Positions 40,244 to 52,493 of a DNA stretch of 64,000 bases are shown here, piece after piece. The notes below the pieces were generated by a model, which did no database searches, had not been told where the DNA came from, and saw only the letters and a list, made by a program, of their open reading frames with translations. The translations under genes and the position numbers were made by a program. Each line of letters opens with the position of its first letter. Position 1 is the stretch's first letter. Location: the NCBI GenBank assembly GCA_035041965.1, contig JAPYMA010000432.1, positions 62,001-126,000 of the forward strand. The letters run 5' to 3'. Source of the stretch: Anisakis pegreffii. Its lineage: Eukaryota > Nematoda > Chromadorea > Rhabditida > Anisakidae.

Positions 40244-41957
40244 TTAATTGAATAAATGGTCACGGATAAGCAGTTCGATAAGCAAGAAAAAGATCACGAA
40301 GCAATCGAACATACATGAAGGCTGTTGCGAATGAAATAAGTAAGATCGAGGACCAACAGACACATCGAATGGTAACTGAACCATAGGAGTGATCGACTGA
40401 TTGCAGATCTTATCAGATGATGTGGCTACGTTATCATAACTAAACGCCGAGTGTCCATTCGTAGGAGAGTGTCCACCTTTGGCGCGATGTAAACCCAATT
40501 CAGTTGACTTGTACAATGCGGCTTCATGTGCTTTTTGCTCTTCAATCAAATTTTTTCTCAATTTTCGCTGACTGTTTCATTTGAATAAATATGCGATTCT
40601 TGTGTAAACAAAAGAATCGCATACTTATAGTCAATGAGGATATTCTAAAGACGAGTTTAGGTATCTAAATCCATCAATGAATCTCCTGAAGCGCCCAAGT
40701 ATACTTGACTTTCAACAAATATTGAAGTATACTGAAAAATATATTGAAAGAACTACATAAATGGCTGAGTTTTGCGAGAATACTTTCAGGACATCAAGTA
40801 CAAGGAGTAAGATCAAACATGACATCACATTTTTCGACATTTTTAGAGTCTACAAGTACAAGTAAAAACCAAGCAAATCCACGAAAGGGATTCATTATCT
40901 ACTCTGTTTTTGGAAGCATTCTTTATTCTACTATTCATTATTCATTCTATTGCTCATCAGTTTCTTGCGAAAAACCAACAGAACAGGCAAGATCAATTCA
41001 TGAACATAGCACAGAACACTTGAAAATGAAACAATTGAATTGTCTGCGATAACCTCGTCTGTCGCTGAGATAGATTTTAAGCGTGAAACAGTTTATGATA
41101 ACAACCGCAAGCAGCAAGACCAGAATTGCAGCTGAGAGTCCAATAACAAGAGCGCCGATTTTTTCGCGTGAGGGTCCTCGATCACCGTTTTCACTAAAAT
41201 TTTCATTTTCAGTTTCAAAGCATTGTTATTTTGCAAATTTTCACATGACTTTCAAATGCATTCTTCACTTCACACAGCTCTACCGATCAAGAAACGAAGG
41301 AAACGTGATCGCGTGCTTGTTGGCTGAACTTTTGTTGCAAGTTTTGCTTCACCTCACGAAACTCCTAATTAACTCACGTCAGTAATTTCAATTGTATGTG
41401 TATAATCTCAACAAATAGTACTGTAGTCATGACTGAGATTATATGGCACATGCGATATGGATCACATCATTACTTCGCTGCGTATAATTATCAGACATCA
41501 TCGGCGATTTCCGACGTCATGTGACTGACGTCAGCGCCTACTTTCAATCTTAACAGCTCGTCTCAGTTCAACACATCAACTGATTCCACGCTACTCAACC
41601 TGATCAGATGTTGTCATTTCAAATCGATAACTGTTGACAGCTACATTCTGAATTGAGATCCATTCATCGAAATCAGAAATCATCATCAATATGGTATAAA
41701 ACTACCCATAGTTTTTTGTTTCGTTTGAATTTATCCACACTATACCTCGCCAAAGTATCAGGTGGCAAGAAAGACGTGAATGAGCAATCATGAAATGGAA
41801 TGAATAGCATGAAAACCCACATGTCCGCATTTCTATGTTCAGAAACAATTTCCAAAGCAGTAAGATTTTTTGTTGAATTTGTTTCACTCAAATGATCGCT
41901 TGTTTCCTTCCTAAATATGAACTCACACAAGGACTGCTTTCCAAATTTGCAGATCAA
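40244..41957 (-). CDS. Exons of a membrane-anchored protein, unidentified
   Basis: Four minus-strand segments appear to belong together: 41706-41957 (Cys-containing, glycosylation sites NST and NLT, probably extracellular), 41305-41364 (EFREVKQNLQQKFSQQARDH), 41054-41193 (one clear helix, IGALVIGLSAAILVLLLAVV, followed by a short basic stretch) and 40244-40567 (basic start RKLRKNLIEEQKAHEAALYK, polar middle, then a second hydrophobic patch FVIFFLLIELLI near the end). Each has plausible splice signals, but phases between the last three do not all agree, so an exon may be missing. The 5' end was not found. The layout suggests a type I membrane protein with a cytoplasmic tail, perhaps re-entering the membrane; no family is recognised. 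Confidence 0.45.
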
Positions 41958-43631
41958 CTTAAATGAAACAACTCTTTTCCTGCGATGGCCATGATATGAT
42001 GGGATAAATTAACGAACCTAAACAATACTAAATGAATGAACTGAGGATGTGAACTAAGTGCTCCTTAGATGATTCAAAACTACATCAAAGCTGTTAGTGA
42101 GCATGGAATTCATGCTTAAATGTTGTTTAAGGGCAATTTGACTGGACAACATTTGACTGATTCATGACGATTCAATTGCTTATGCTCGGATTGAGGTGCG
42201 TAGTCGGATCGGATCAATAAGCTACGATCACTAAGAGATTAACTGTTCTGCATGAATGAGCAAGCGTGTTGCGAGTTGAATAACAGTTACATTAGAGGAT
42301 GAATGATTCATAACAACTACATGAACTTTAAATTGTTTGAAAGGATGCACTTTAAATGGCGTGACATAAGCAAACATATATTCATTATTTTGCTGGCTTG
42401 ACCTTAAGAAACATTGAAAGGGATTTTTTTGACCGAAAGAAAGAGTGCACTTTAAGTTCCGTGACAAAAGCACTAGAACACGTTGGAGTTGTGTTCATGA
42501 CGGATTTGAAATTAGTTTCGTTTAAAGACATCCATCCGTTCATGAAATGTCTTACTCAAGAATTGCTTATGATCAATCAAGTACGATCAACATTCCAACA
42601 TATCAAATCGATATAAACTTCTGGAAGCTACTTGAATTTGAAAAAAAAAGTACGAGACAGAGTTAGCTACTGTAACAATCAAAACATCGCGGATGGATTG
42701 GCTGATCTTGATGAACGACGGATTACGGGCGATCTGTCATTACAACGAGAAAGTGCAAATTTACTAAAGAACATTTATTAGCTACAGCAAATAATTAATA
42801 AGGTGAATTACGAAGCCCATGTCATCAGCGAACTAATCAATTTTGATGAACACTCGCGCAATTTGCTAAAATCAAAATGATCGCGCGAATGAACACGAGA
42901 GTCATGCAAATATAATCATATATGCTCGATTTGCTAATTAAATTGTCACAAAACGTTTGAAGCATGCTGATTGAAGTGAACACGCAGAAATTTCGGGGTT
43001 TTTTTGCAAAAATTTTCAATGAATATGTGGATATTCACATTTCAACTAGATGATGGATTAAAAAATAAGCATGAATGTCATTGGACAAGTGTTTCCATCA
43101 GTGAATTTCTTCAGATGTTCATACCTGGAATTCCTCTCCATGTCGTCATCAAAAGCGTCTAAATGGTGAACAGAAGTAGTAAAAGCTAGCAATAATCCTT
43201 ACCCAAAATATGTTACGGTTTTAGTGTTACTGATGATATTCACAGTATTTTCAGTTTGTAATTGCAATTGCTCGTGCGAGATTGGTGGTTCAATTATGGA
43301 ACGTTTTTGCTGGAATCATCATCTCATCATCTGAAGAGCCGATGAACGAGGTCTTCGAATAACTTCATTACGAAATTAGCGAGCGTATCACGAGTTTCAA
43401 ATTGATACTGCATGGGGGCATGAGCAGACATATGTGGATACTTATTACTAATTTGAATTTCAAATTAATAATAAATATATCTTCATTATTATTATAAATG
43501 CACTCAAAGCACCAAAGATTTGGAACACTTCATTCCTCAATAACACACTAATGGATTTTCATGAAACTCTTGCCAGTATGAAATTCGCAACAACGAGTGT
43601 TTCGTAATCATTTTTCGAAAATTGCACTCAC
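41958..43631. other. Intergenic or intronic DNA
   Basis: No exon supported. Two loosely similar segments near 42345 and 42444 (gcactttaa then cgtgaca) suggest a small imperfect duplication. If the flanking minus-strand exons belong to one gene, this would be its intron. Confidence 0.35.
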
Positions 43632-43967
43632 ACTTGTGGTCATCAGTTTGTCATAGACCCTCTGTTTTTGTGGCCTTCAACTCAATCGAAAAACTGAATT
43701 ACTATATAATGTATCATGTTTTTTTGTGAAAAACTCAGTTTCAAGTACGCCATCTAGACGTAACGATCGAGTCAGTGGATGTAGATCAGCAATAAGTGTT
43801 ACCCTTTTCATGAATCGTTTAATTGGTTCTGGTCTAACACCTGCCGGTACCCTAAGATCCTCATCGCCTTCGATCGTTTCATCATCATCATCATCATCTT
43901 CTTCATCTACTCGTTGATTACTGTCGATTACTTCAGAACCAGACTCGTCAGTTTCTTTAATTGACAT
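43632..43967 (-). CDS. N-terminal exons of an acidic protein, unidentified
   Basis: ATG at 43967 opens a 73-codon exon (43749-43967) ending at a GTACTT donor. It starts MSIKETDESGSEVID and contains a long Asp/Glu tract (EEDDDDDDE, encoded by a TCATCA-type repeat on the plus strand), followed by a basic, hydrophobic part (RPEPIKRFMKRVTLIADLHP). A 30-base exon at 43632-43661 with a strong GTGAGT donor joins in phase (RVYDKLMTTS). Later exons were not found. The family is not recognised; it could share a transcript with the membrane-protein exons to the left, but nothing proves it. Confidence 0.4.
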
Positions 43968-44329
43968 CACATGGAGATGGTTGTCCTTGAATGTTGGTGG
44001 TACTTTATATGGGAAACGTGAAGTAAAGTGGGATTTTTTTACAATCGAAGAAGTTCAGTGAATGAGGTAATTCACTGGATCGGTCGAATGTAATATGAGA
44101 AAACGGACTAAATATTCCTCCGTCGACATTTTTCGTTCACATTATGGATTCATTCGTTTGTTGTTATTGCACTTTTCTCATCATTTAATCCTATTTCTCA
44201 AATTCTGCTTTCGATTAATCGAAAATTATCGTATTGGTTTTCTTCTCACTAATCACTTCGTATCGTTGAAGTTCATGTCACCCCCATATCAAACGATAAA
44301 TCATTTAGAATACTAAAGTCCACTGTTGC

Positions 44330-44464
44330 TTAACGACAACCGTAATTGGTGCGTACATTTTGACGTCTCATCCTGGCGTTATACAGAACAATGTCACCTC
44401 CGAAGAGAGCATCGCGTCCTGATGGTAGCACAACAATTGCCACCAATAACATCCAAACACCCAT
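44330..44464 (-). CDS. Short hydrophobic-start frame, doubtful
   Basis: A 44-residue frame with two possible starts (44464, 44452). It begins with a hydrophobic stretch (MLLVAIVVLPSG) and ends in a basic tail (RMRRQNVRTNYGCR). It could be a tiny secreted peptide or a terminal exon. The opposite strand is also open, no acceptor is convincing, and no family is recognised. Confidence 0.15.
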   Translation of the reverse strand: MGVWMLLVAIVVLPSGRDALFGGDIVLYNARMRRQNVRTNYGCR

Positions 44465-45269
44465 CTCCTCAACAAACCACAACAAATGCACACTTGTCAA
44501 ACAGTGAACGACTGATCATTTATTTCATTGAACGAACAATTAAATGAGTCATTCCATATATCATGTAAATATCAGATCAGACAAATTAATGAACTGTAAT
44601 TATGCAAAATTTGTGCTGAACAAAGATTCCATCCCTCTTACGTACATCTATTAAAATTATGATGAATGTATTAAACTTCAAATCACTACATTATAGTTAC
44701 AAAGTAACTACATTATAGTAACACAGTAACGTACATAGATCTAAACTTAAAAGCACGAGTTTATTTTGAAATTAAAGTTGAGAATCTTTCAAAATCTTTT
44801 CAGAGGAATTCGAGAATGTATTGTCTAGCAAATCACATCATAAAAATAAATGTTTGTATAAAATGACGAAAATTACTGCGAAATACAAGTGAATTATTCA
44901 ACAGGAATTTTTCATGGTATCACAATGGGCTATCACAATGATCACATCAGATTATTATGCGAAGTAAATGAAATTCATCTGATACGTCAACGAATCATTG
45001 ACAAAAACAGTCATTAATTCTATTGATATGCATGAGAAGGGAACAACAGAACTGAAAAACAACAAGAATGAGACAAATAAACACAAAATTTCTCCTCAGA
45101 AACTTGATATGGAAACTGGATTTGATTTCTGAGAATGCACACACTCATCGATCGTTAGCATGCGCATGATCCCTGTTGTAAGTGTGCGAGATAACCTCAT
45201 GATAGTTCCCTGCAATTTATTGGCTTAGAACAGTGATATCTTATTAATAGAAGTGCCATGTGCATAACT
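44465..45269. other. AT-rich spacer with a 22-bp tandem repeat
   Basis: No gene seen. Two copies of a 22-base unit (actacattatagttacaaag) lie at 44685-44728. The spacer separates the calpain 3' flank from the acidic-protein exons. Confidence 0.5.
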
Positions 45270-45589
45270 AGGATTTGCACGAGATACCGAGATTTCACTT
45301 GTAATCCCCATCCCGGGATTCAACTTCTGAAAAATCCCGGGATCTCAGGCTTTGATAGAGCAGGTCAATTTGTATGAATTTTAATGGAATGCCCATCTTG
45401 AAGCAAGGCATCGTCATTCTCAGCTCGTTCATATTCAGTCATCTTTGTTGTTTGCTACCAATAGTTGACGAATAGTCAAGGAAATAGATGGAAGTCATAC
45501 GAATGGCATGATCCCGGGATAATCTCGGGATTGAATCCCGATCCCGAGATTGAAAAAACGTCGTGATCTTGCAAACCCTGTGCATAACT
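45260..45589. mobile_element. MITE-like element with 10-bp target duplication
   Basis: The element proper is 45270-45579 (310 bp). It is flanked on both sides by the identical 10-mer gtgcataact (45260-45269 and 45580-45589), as expected of a target-site duplication. Its left end (aggatttgcacgagatacc) and the reverse complement of its right end (agggtttgcaagatcacga) form an imperfect terminal inverted repeat, extended inward by several TCCCGGGAT and CTCGGGATT motifs in both orientations. There is no coding capacity. A duplication of 9-11 bp is typical of Mutator-like elements, so a MULE-derived MITE is the best guess. It lies 41 bp beyond the calpain stop codon, probably in its 3' UTR or flank. 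Confidence 0.75.
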
Positions 45590-45630
45590 CATTCAAAATC
45601 GCTCGCTCAGTGTGAAACGATGAAACGTGC

Positions 45631-48600
45631 TCACCTCCATTGAATTGGTCCATTTGCGAAAACTCGTAAAAGGAATTCCGCCTCTTCACCTGCATCAAAC
45701 GTTGACGGCACTATTAAATAACCGCCAGGTGGACCTCGGAACCTCAGCGTTGCCTGATAAAAACCAATTACTTGACAGCGTATACTGGATTCCGGGCTCA
45801 CAAGCGGCTCAAAACTAATACTCATGGATCACGAGGTCCGGAAACACGACGACTAACAAATGCTTCAACATTCTGAATGGAAAGCTGAGTAATTTCGGAG
45901 AAAAAGACAAACTTCTCTGCGATTTATAAACGCTTTAGTACTCGCAAATACATGTTCTGTTTCGAAGAAGCGTCTTCCCATACGTTCCCTCAAATGATCG
46001 CAATTGTAGATTGAAAACCCAATTGCCAGATTATCCAAGCCCTGAATAATCATTTATTCGAGTTCCATGAATAATATGTTTGCGTCTTAAACAAAATATT
46101 TACAGTAACGTAAAAATGCTCGAGATTTGTCGACGTTATCCTAAAAATTTTGTTAAAATTCTACCTTGCATTGTAATTCTCGTCGATATTTCTGCATCAC
46201 TGCTACTATCATCGTACATTTTCCATCACCTTCTACCGTATTCTCGTCTGCATATACGCTGCCCGCATACTGAGGATTGTCAGCAAAGCTTTCTGAAATT
46301 TTTACTTTTTGTAACTCTAATAAGTCCAGACAAATTTTATGAGTAGCTTATGTAGATCCATCTAAACATGGTGCTAAACGAGGTCACATGACCCTTTTCA
46401 TGTACACTTGATGAGGTCGACCAACTAACCAATATTGTTGCGGCAGCCTCCCGCAGTGCCATTCCGAACTGACCACTGTCCATCGGCATTGAAATGCTGC
46501 CAGATTGCAGTTTGAGGGATCTCTACACCGGTCATTTCACATATCTCATTCATTACATCTGCACCCAAATTGCAAACCTCCATGCGCATGAATTCACGAA
46601 CAAAGTCGTCAAAACTCATCCTAAAGACCAAACATACGATAATAGCTAGCTGCTATTCGATCACGATACGGTAGCAGTGACATAAGAATGATCGAAAGAG
46701 ATTCGATGTAATTGGTAGAATTGTTTGTAAGCAAACCACTTTCTAATCATTGAAAATTATAAACGCACCAAAATTCACCGTCCTGCGCAAACACAACATT
46801 CATTTCAGTCTTCTTTTCGTCTGATACGTAGTACCATTCGCGAGCATTGTCACTCCACGCTCCATTCCACTCCGTATCATTACCCCATGGATTACGAATT
46901 CGTAAAATGACCGTTTCACCATACGGCCCATCCACCTTAACTTACTCAAGAAAGTGGAGGCATTCTGAGATAATAATCAAAATCGTAAATGAACACATAG
47001 TTGCTATTGCCTTCTTCAACTCGGTTATGACCACCGTTGATTAAAGAATAACCTCAAAACATTAGAAAAAAATCGCAGTAAAGTTGATTAAAGTTTCTCA
47101 AGATTGTTCATATTCATGAACTTTTTGCGATCGTACCTTCTGCAATGCCGTTACACTGTAGGCATGCCCACGTACAAGACCATTCGATTGAACAGCCTCT
47201 CTGATGCTGGGATCAGCCTGAAGTTGGCGAAATTCAAAACGACTCCAACAATTGAAATTATCATCAGTGTCCGAAAAATGGCAGAAGATGTGAATGAACA
47301 CACAGAATTGTGCTCACATCAATTGAGCATCCAAACATTGAGCCCATTTGAAACGCGCGAATCATCAGCGCTAACAACGCTTCTTTGGGGTATTTATGAA
47401 GATCATACTGCTCAATTAATCCACCCGTAAAATCTTCCAACGCCTCAGACGTTAATCCACCTTCTAATGCTTCGTATGAACCGTACAGTCTGAAAATAAG
47501 TTGCTATCAACGAATCGAACGTTTAAAACGGTGTTGCAGATCAATCACTGGAAAGTGATTGATCTAAAATGGTTGGTTTAACAAACGCAAATCAACTCCT
47601 CACAATCGTACTTCGCATACGCCTTCTCAAGAAGTGCACTCCAAAATTCATTGTTTTCCTCCGAATGCATATAAATTAGTTCACCATTTTTGGTCGGTAA
47701 ACGATCATCAACCACAACATCCACCCAGGCACCGTAATGCCAGAATTGAAAGTGGAATATACCTGCAAAAATATTCATCATTTTAAACGAATCCCTTCAG
47801 ATTCTACTTTCCTTTCAATTTCGATATCAATCACCAACTGCTCCTTAGAGATCTCTGAATGACGCAAATTCTAATTTCACCTCTTAAGTAGATGAAAGAA
47901 CAATGATCATGATAGACTGACTGATCGTTCAAGCGGTGTGAGCCTCTCGGAAAATTTTGCTTGAGAACATTACCGCGATAAGAACTAAGCGAACGTTGGA
48001 TAAAAGATTGGTTAAGGATTTACTGGAATGAGAACAGACCCGCATAGTTTTCTGTGAAACTCTGATCGGGAGGCACAACACGATAAAAGAGTTCATCGCG
48101 AAGTGTCAGGTTGGCAACTGCGGCTAATAACCAACAATCGCCGAGAGCACCTTGTTTTACGTCGAACCTCGAATGACCTTCCACTATCAATTGTGGTTCA
48201 TTAACAATCTCCTGAAGTGGATCACATCATCACTTTTCATAGTACAATACTTTGTCAAAAATTTCGAATCGAATGCACGATGCGTTTACGATTTTCAGTG
48301 TATCGCAACTTTCGACATATTCAAAAAGAGATTCAATCGGATCAATACCAAAACTGGATGCTCTCTAGCAAATATGAGAAAGATGATGGAATATGAGAAT
48401 ATACTCCGGGTCTCAGCCACTGAATGTGACGCGAGCTTGGTTTACTGTAGAAGAGACTCGCATCGCACGCCGGAAATTCTGGATCTTCAAAGAGAGTCCT
48501 ACTTTGTAGACAACGATCACGTTCATCATAGAAGTTCAGTTGGAAAGATGGTAGGTCTGGCCTGGGCGATGTGAACGGTTGCACCTGAAGAAACGAAAAT

Positions 48601-50414
48601 GTTTTGTTCGTTTGATTATACTAAAGTACGGTTTGAAGTGGATGAATGAAAATGAATTACCAATTCGATTACATTCAAACAGTGTTTCATTATGAATTCG
48701 CAGCGAGATAAATTGGTATGAATACCTTATTATGTGGAATATGACGGAATATCAAAATCTCAAATCAATTTTAGCGGAGTTTCGATCCGAATTCCATTCA
48801 GCAGCAATCGTTCGGCTATTTTCTTCATACATTGATGACACACTTTTGTGGAATGATCACTTACGAACCTTTCGTTTAAATTTTCCACTGACGATATTTT
48901 CAAGAACCATCTTTCCGATATCTCCGAGTGAGTTATGCTTTCCACCCATGTTGAATATCAAATTACCAGCGATCGCACCAATGATTCGACCCGTCTCCGG
49001 GTTAATACCGAAGAAACGATGTGCTGCCGAACCGATCAGATTACTCACCATCTCGGACATACCACCACTCGCCAAGATATTGCTCAAACCTGACAATCAT
49101 ATCACTGAAAGTTCGGGCATTGCTTCGAAGGAGTACGAGACACATGAAACTACTACGAAATGTCTTCGGCAAATTACCTCCAGACGCTCCAGCAATAGAA
49201 CCGATTCCAGCGACAATATCACCAAAGCTTCCACCACCAAAACCAGCTATTGAGCCTGAAAATTTTGCAAAATCTAAACTTGAGAATCATCAGGGTGTTG
49301 CTTAGAAATGTGACATAACAAGACCGAAGAACAGAGGATATACTCTATTTTGCGCAATATCATGGTTGTACTAGAAAGATGGTACCAAAGAATTTTGAAT
49401 AATGTTCATGATAACGGAGGAGCATCTCATATGTACAGTGAGGTGTTGCAATTTCTCGCTGAGTGGCTACCAAATACCCAATTAAGTCATTGTCATACAC
49501 ACATGCTGAGAATTATTTCTTGAACTGATTATAGTTTCAATTCATCCGGCACTTCGTTCGATGTATCATAAATATTTGGTGGAAGCACAAAATGCCTTTC
49601 GAGCAGTCATCATCAAACTGCACGTGTAGAAATACAAGCAGTATGGATGTGTGATCGTTTGCGAGAAGTATTATGCAGTTAAATTAATGTGAACATGATA
49701 GATGATTACTTTGAATCATATTCGTCAAATCCACTGGTGGACCACTTCCCTCATCATCAGCTGCATATGCACGTTGAGGTTCGTCATCCCTTTCATACGA
49801 CTGCAAACGAAGAGAACAGTGTCCAGTCATTCAGGATACAAGTGACGTTCATAAAATGTTAAAACAATACGGCTGTTTCTGCTAGTTCCTACATAAAAGC
49901 CGTTGATACCATGTTTGAATGTAAATCTGTACTGGTCACCATTGTGAAATGTAAGATTTACGGCTATGACTAGGTAAGATGTTATAATTTATTCAACGAA
50001 AAGGATAGTAGTTCCGCCGATGCAGATAATGCAGTGCGATGTGAACTACAGATAGTCCAGATCTATTTCACGTCCACGAATACCTTTAGTGCACAAGCAA
50101 TTTTGATCATTCAGAAATATGAAATCAGTTACTTCCTCTTGTTCGCCGCCTTCGCGAGCAGAATCATCGTGAGTCTCATGGTCGCTTGTTTCATGCTCGA
50201 CATCATCATAGCCATAATCATCAGCTGGTTTAGGATATTCGTCGTCGTGCCCTCCAGAACCCTCGTGCTCCGTTTCATCTTCTGGCTCTACCTCCTCTTC
50301 TCCCTCCTCCTCCTCATCCTGGTCTTCTTCTTCTTCTTCAGGTTCTCTTTCGTGCTCATCAGAGCCGTACTCATCATCGTCAGCTGGTTCGCCATAATAT
50401 TCCTCATCTGACAT
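45631..50414 (-). CDS. clp-1: Atypical calpain cysteine protease, CLP-1-like, complete
   Basis: Ca-dependent papain-fold protease. Fourteen exons, all in phase, give 721 aa: 50133-50414, 49710-49800, 49178-49255, 48869-49089, 48405-48584, 48040-48211, 47612-47762, 47318-47489, 47137-47217, 46769-46935, 46430-46620, 46165-46292, 45913-46041, 45631-45753. Residues 1-125 are Asp/Glu-rich and 126-224 Gly-rich with hydrophobic segments, as in nematode CLP-1. The catalytic core follows: Cys about 310 ([12 protein letters not shown]), His about 467 ([10 protein letters not shown]) and Asn about 491 (RIRNPWGN). Domain III (C2-like) follows GEFWMSFDDF and ends with [19 protein letters not shown]. There is no EF-hand PEF domain, so it is the atypical class. 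A TTTCAG acceptor six bases before the ATG suggests trans-splicing. In C. elegans clp-1 acts in muscle and in necrotic neuron death; the symbol here is by resemblance. Confidence 0.93.
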
Positions 50415-50430
50415 TTTTTGCTGAAATACG
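50415..50430 (-). promoter_or_regulatory. Predicted spliced-leader acceptor of the calpain gene
   Basis: On the minus strand, CGTATTTCAG ends at 50421, immediately followed by CAAAAA and the calpain ATG. An acceptor with no upstream coding exon, six bases before a start codon, is the usual sign of nematode trans-splicing. Confidence 0.6.
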
Positions 50431-52480
50431 AATAAGTTGAACAGAGAAGTGGTATTTTTGTGAAGGTTTTGACGATAAACGCGATAAGTTTTCATTGCTA
50501 AGATTTTTCGTCATGGTTATTAGCTGAGGGGTTCATATTTGGTATTAACTGGAACGTTTACTAAGAAGAAAATCGGAATTTTGAAAATTCAGCAAAATGT
50601 GGGGTATAGTTTGAAATGTTGGGAATTTGATGTGAGCAATTTTGATCAATCAGAGATATGTTTTAGAGGTCAGAGTTTTGCATAGTGTACAAAAATTACG
50701 GTTAAAGAGGCGATTGATGCGCTGTAAGGAACTGTCTGCAATTATAATTAATTCTTACTTATGATAACTATTCTTATTCTTACAATTAATTCTTATGAAT
50801 TATTCTTAATTAATTAAGTATACTTATGAACAGTGGTAACAATAAGCAAACAAATTCAAATTATTCACTGAGCAAAATTGAATGATTTCATCGAATTTTT
50901 ATTGTAGATACCGTAGTGATGTGTGGAAATTTTTTCACTGAATTCATACGTACGGAACACTTACAATTAGAAATGGAAACAAATAAGGAAAGAATCATAC
51001 GGTAGCTGAATATGGAATGAAATGAAAATGGAGCAGAGGGTTTTGTAGATAACATATCGAAACATATCGATTCTGAAATGATACAGTGGAAAAAATTACG
51101 TTACCAAGGTGACTGAATTGGATTGGATATCTCATCGTCAAACTAGACTGATATGACACCATAATCAATTGAAATGTTCACTATTTTTCCTTATTGATCT
51201 CAGAGGAAAATCCTAGTAAAGTTTGTGCACACACCATTTTTTGATTCAAAAACATTTCAAAAATTATTTCAAAACCGAACACACTCAGAACAGAGAACAG
51301 TAGTGATGATATGTGTTTTTTCAATGAAAAGAACTTGCCAAAATGATGAATTGATAAACTTCTCAAATTGATAGAGTGTAATATATTGCTAAGAAATGCT
51401 ATGTGTAATAAAAAGGACACAACATTTTCTTGAAGAAATGTGAGCAGTGGAAAGTGCACATAATATGACGAACAATAATGAACAAATGCTATTCGTCATC
51501 GGCAAAATGAATACTTTTCAGCGGCGTAACATTTAACATCACCAACAGCAGCAGTTCATCATTATCGATTCATCGAATAGTTGATCGGTGATTGGATGAA
51601 CGATAATTGAGTGAATACATGAACACTGATTGAGGTTTATTTCAGTGTTTTTTGAGTATGTCAGGTAGATATGAAAGGTATGGGAGGACGAATTTGAATG
51701 AAGTCATTTATTCGTTTGCTGTTTAAGAGTTGTTTTTGTTGGCCGATATTTTCCTTACTCTGCTCTCCGTTTCTTTTTTCCACTCAGTTCATTCACCTCT
51801 CAATAAGGATTGTTTGAATGATGACGATGCCATCAATAAAAAATTGTTTCCGTCATCTCATTGAAAAAGAATTTTCATCACTTTCACAGACAGTATTATG
51901 GGCAACACTTTGTGGATTTATCTAACCCTCAGAGGTTAGTTATCTCAGGCGAACAGATCTGACCCGATGCAATGCGTTCATACATTCAACAAGATGATAT
52001 GTGAAAAGATATGACACGAGCATGAACCATTTTTAACAAAAACATTCAAACTTCACATTATTAATCGACGAATAACTATTTAGAGTTTAGTTATTGCCCT
52101 CATACTGACTTTCAGTTCAGTTAGTATTTTGCTGAGTTCCTTATCAGACATCACGTGTAGAAGGGAAGAAATTCATGTGGAAATTTGTGTACATAAGACC
52201 ATGATTAGTTACTCTCTCTCTCTCTTTTCGCATCCTCGATCTGTTAGTTGCATATGATGAGTGCAAATTGAATCAGTGAAAAATTAACGCAAATTGTTCC
52301 TCAAGTACACAACTTTCCAGAAAACATCCTTATTTTGTTATGCACATGTTTGTGGTTCCTTAGCAGTTCTCTAGTGATTTGTCGCAACGATCATCCCCAT
52401 TCATGTTAGCCTAATCGTATTGGCTCGTCATATCGAATAATTGCCAGAAAACAAATGCAGTTATTTGAATCAAAAGCCAA
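50431..52480. other. Intergenic DNA between calpain and the ABC transporter
   Basis: No gene seen. It holds a TTATTCTTA-rich low-complexity patch at 50748-50830 and a CT dinucleotide run at 52214-52225. The calpain gene (minus) and the transporter (plus) are divergent, so both promoters should lie here. Confidence 0.5.
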
Positions 52481-52493
52481 ACTTTCAGTGAAT
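52481..52493 (+). promoter_or_regulatory. Predicted spliced-leader acceptor of the ABC transporter
   Basis: ACTTTCAG ends at 52488, five bases before the transporter ATG at 52494. The upstream in-frame ATG at 52455 lies before this acceptor and would be removed, which supports the shorter, mitochondrially targeted start. Confidence 0.55.

Noticed and set aside
43860..43917. TCATCA repeat considered as a microsatellite only
   Set aside because: It encodes the Asp/Glu tract of the minus-strand acidic exon, so it is treated as coding.
50034..50411. Hydrophobic plus-strand frame that looks like a multi-pass membrane protein
   Set aside because: It is the antisense of the Asp/Glu-rich first exon of the calpain gene, whose GAA/GAT codons read as Phe/Leu/Ile/Val on the other strand.
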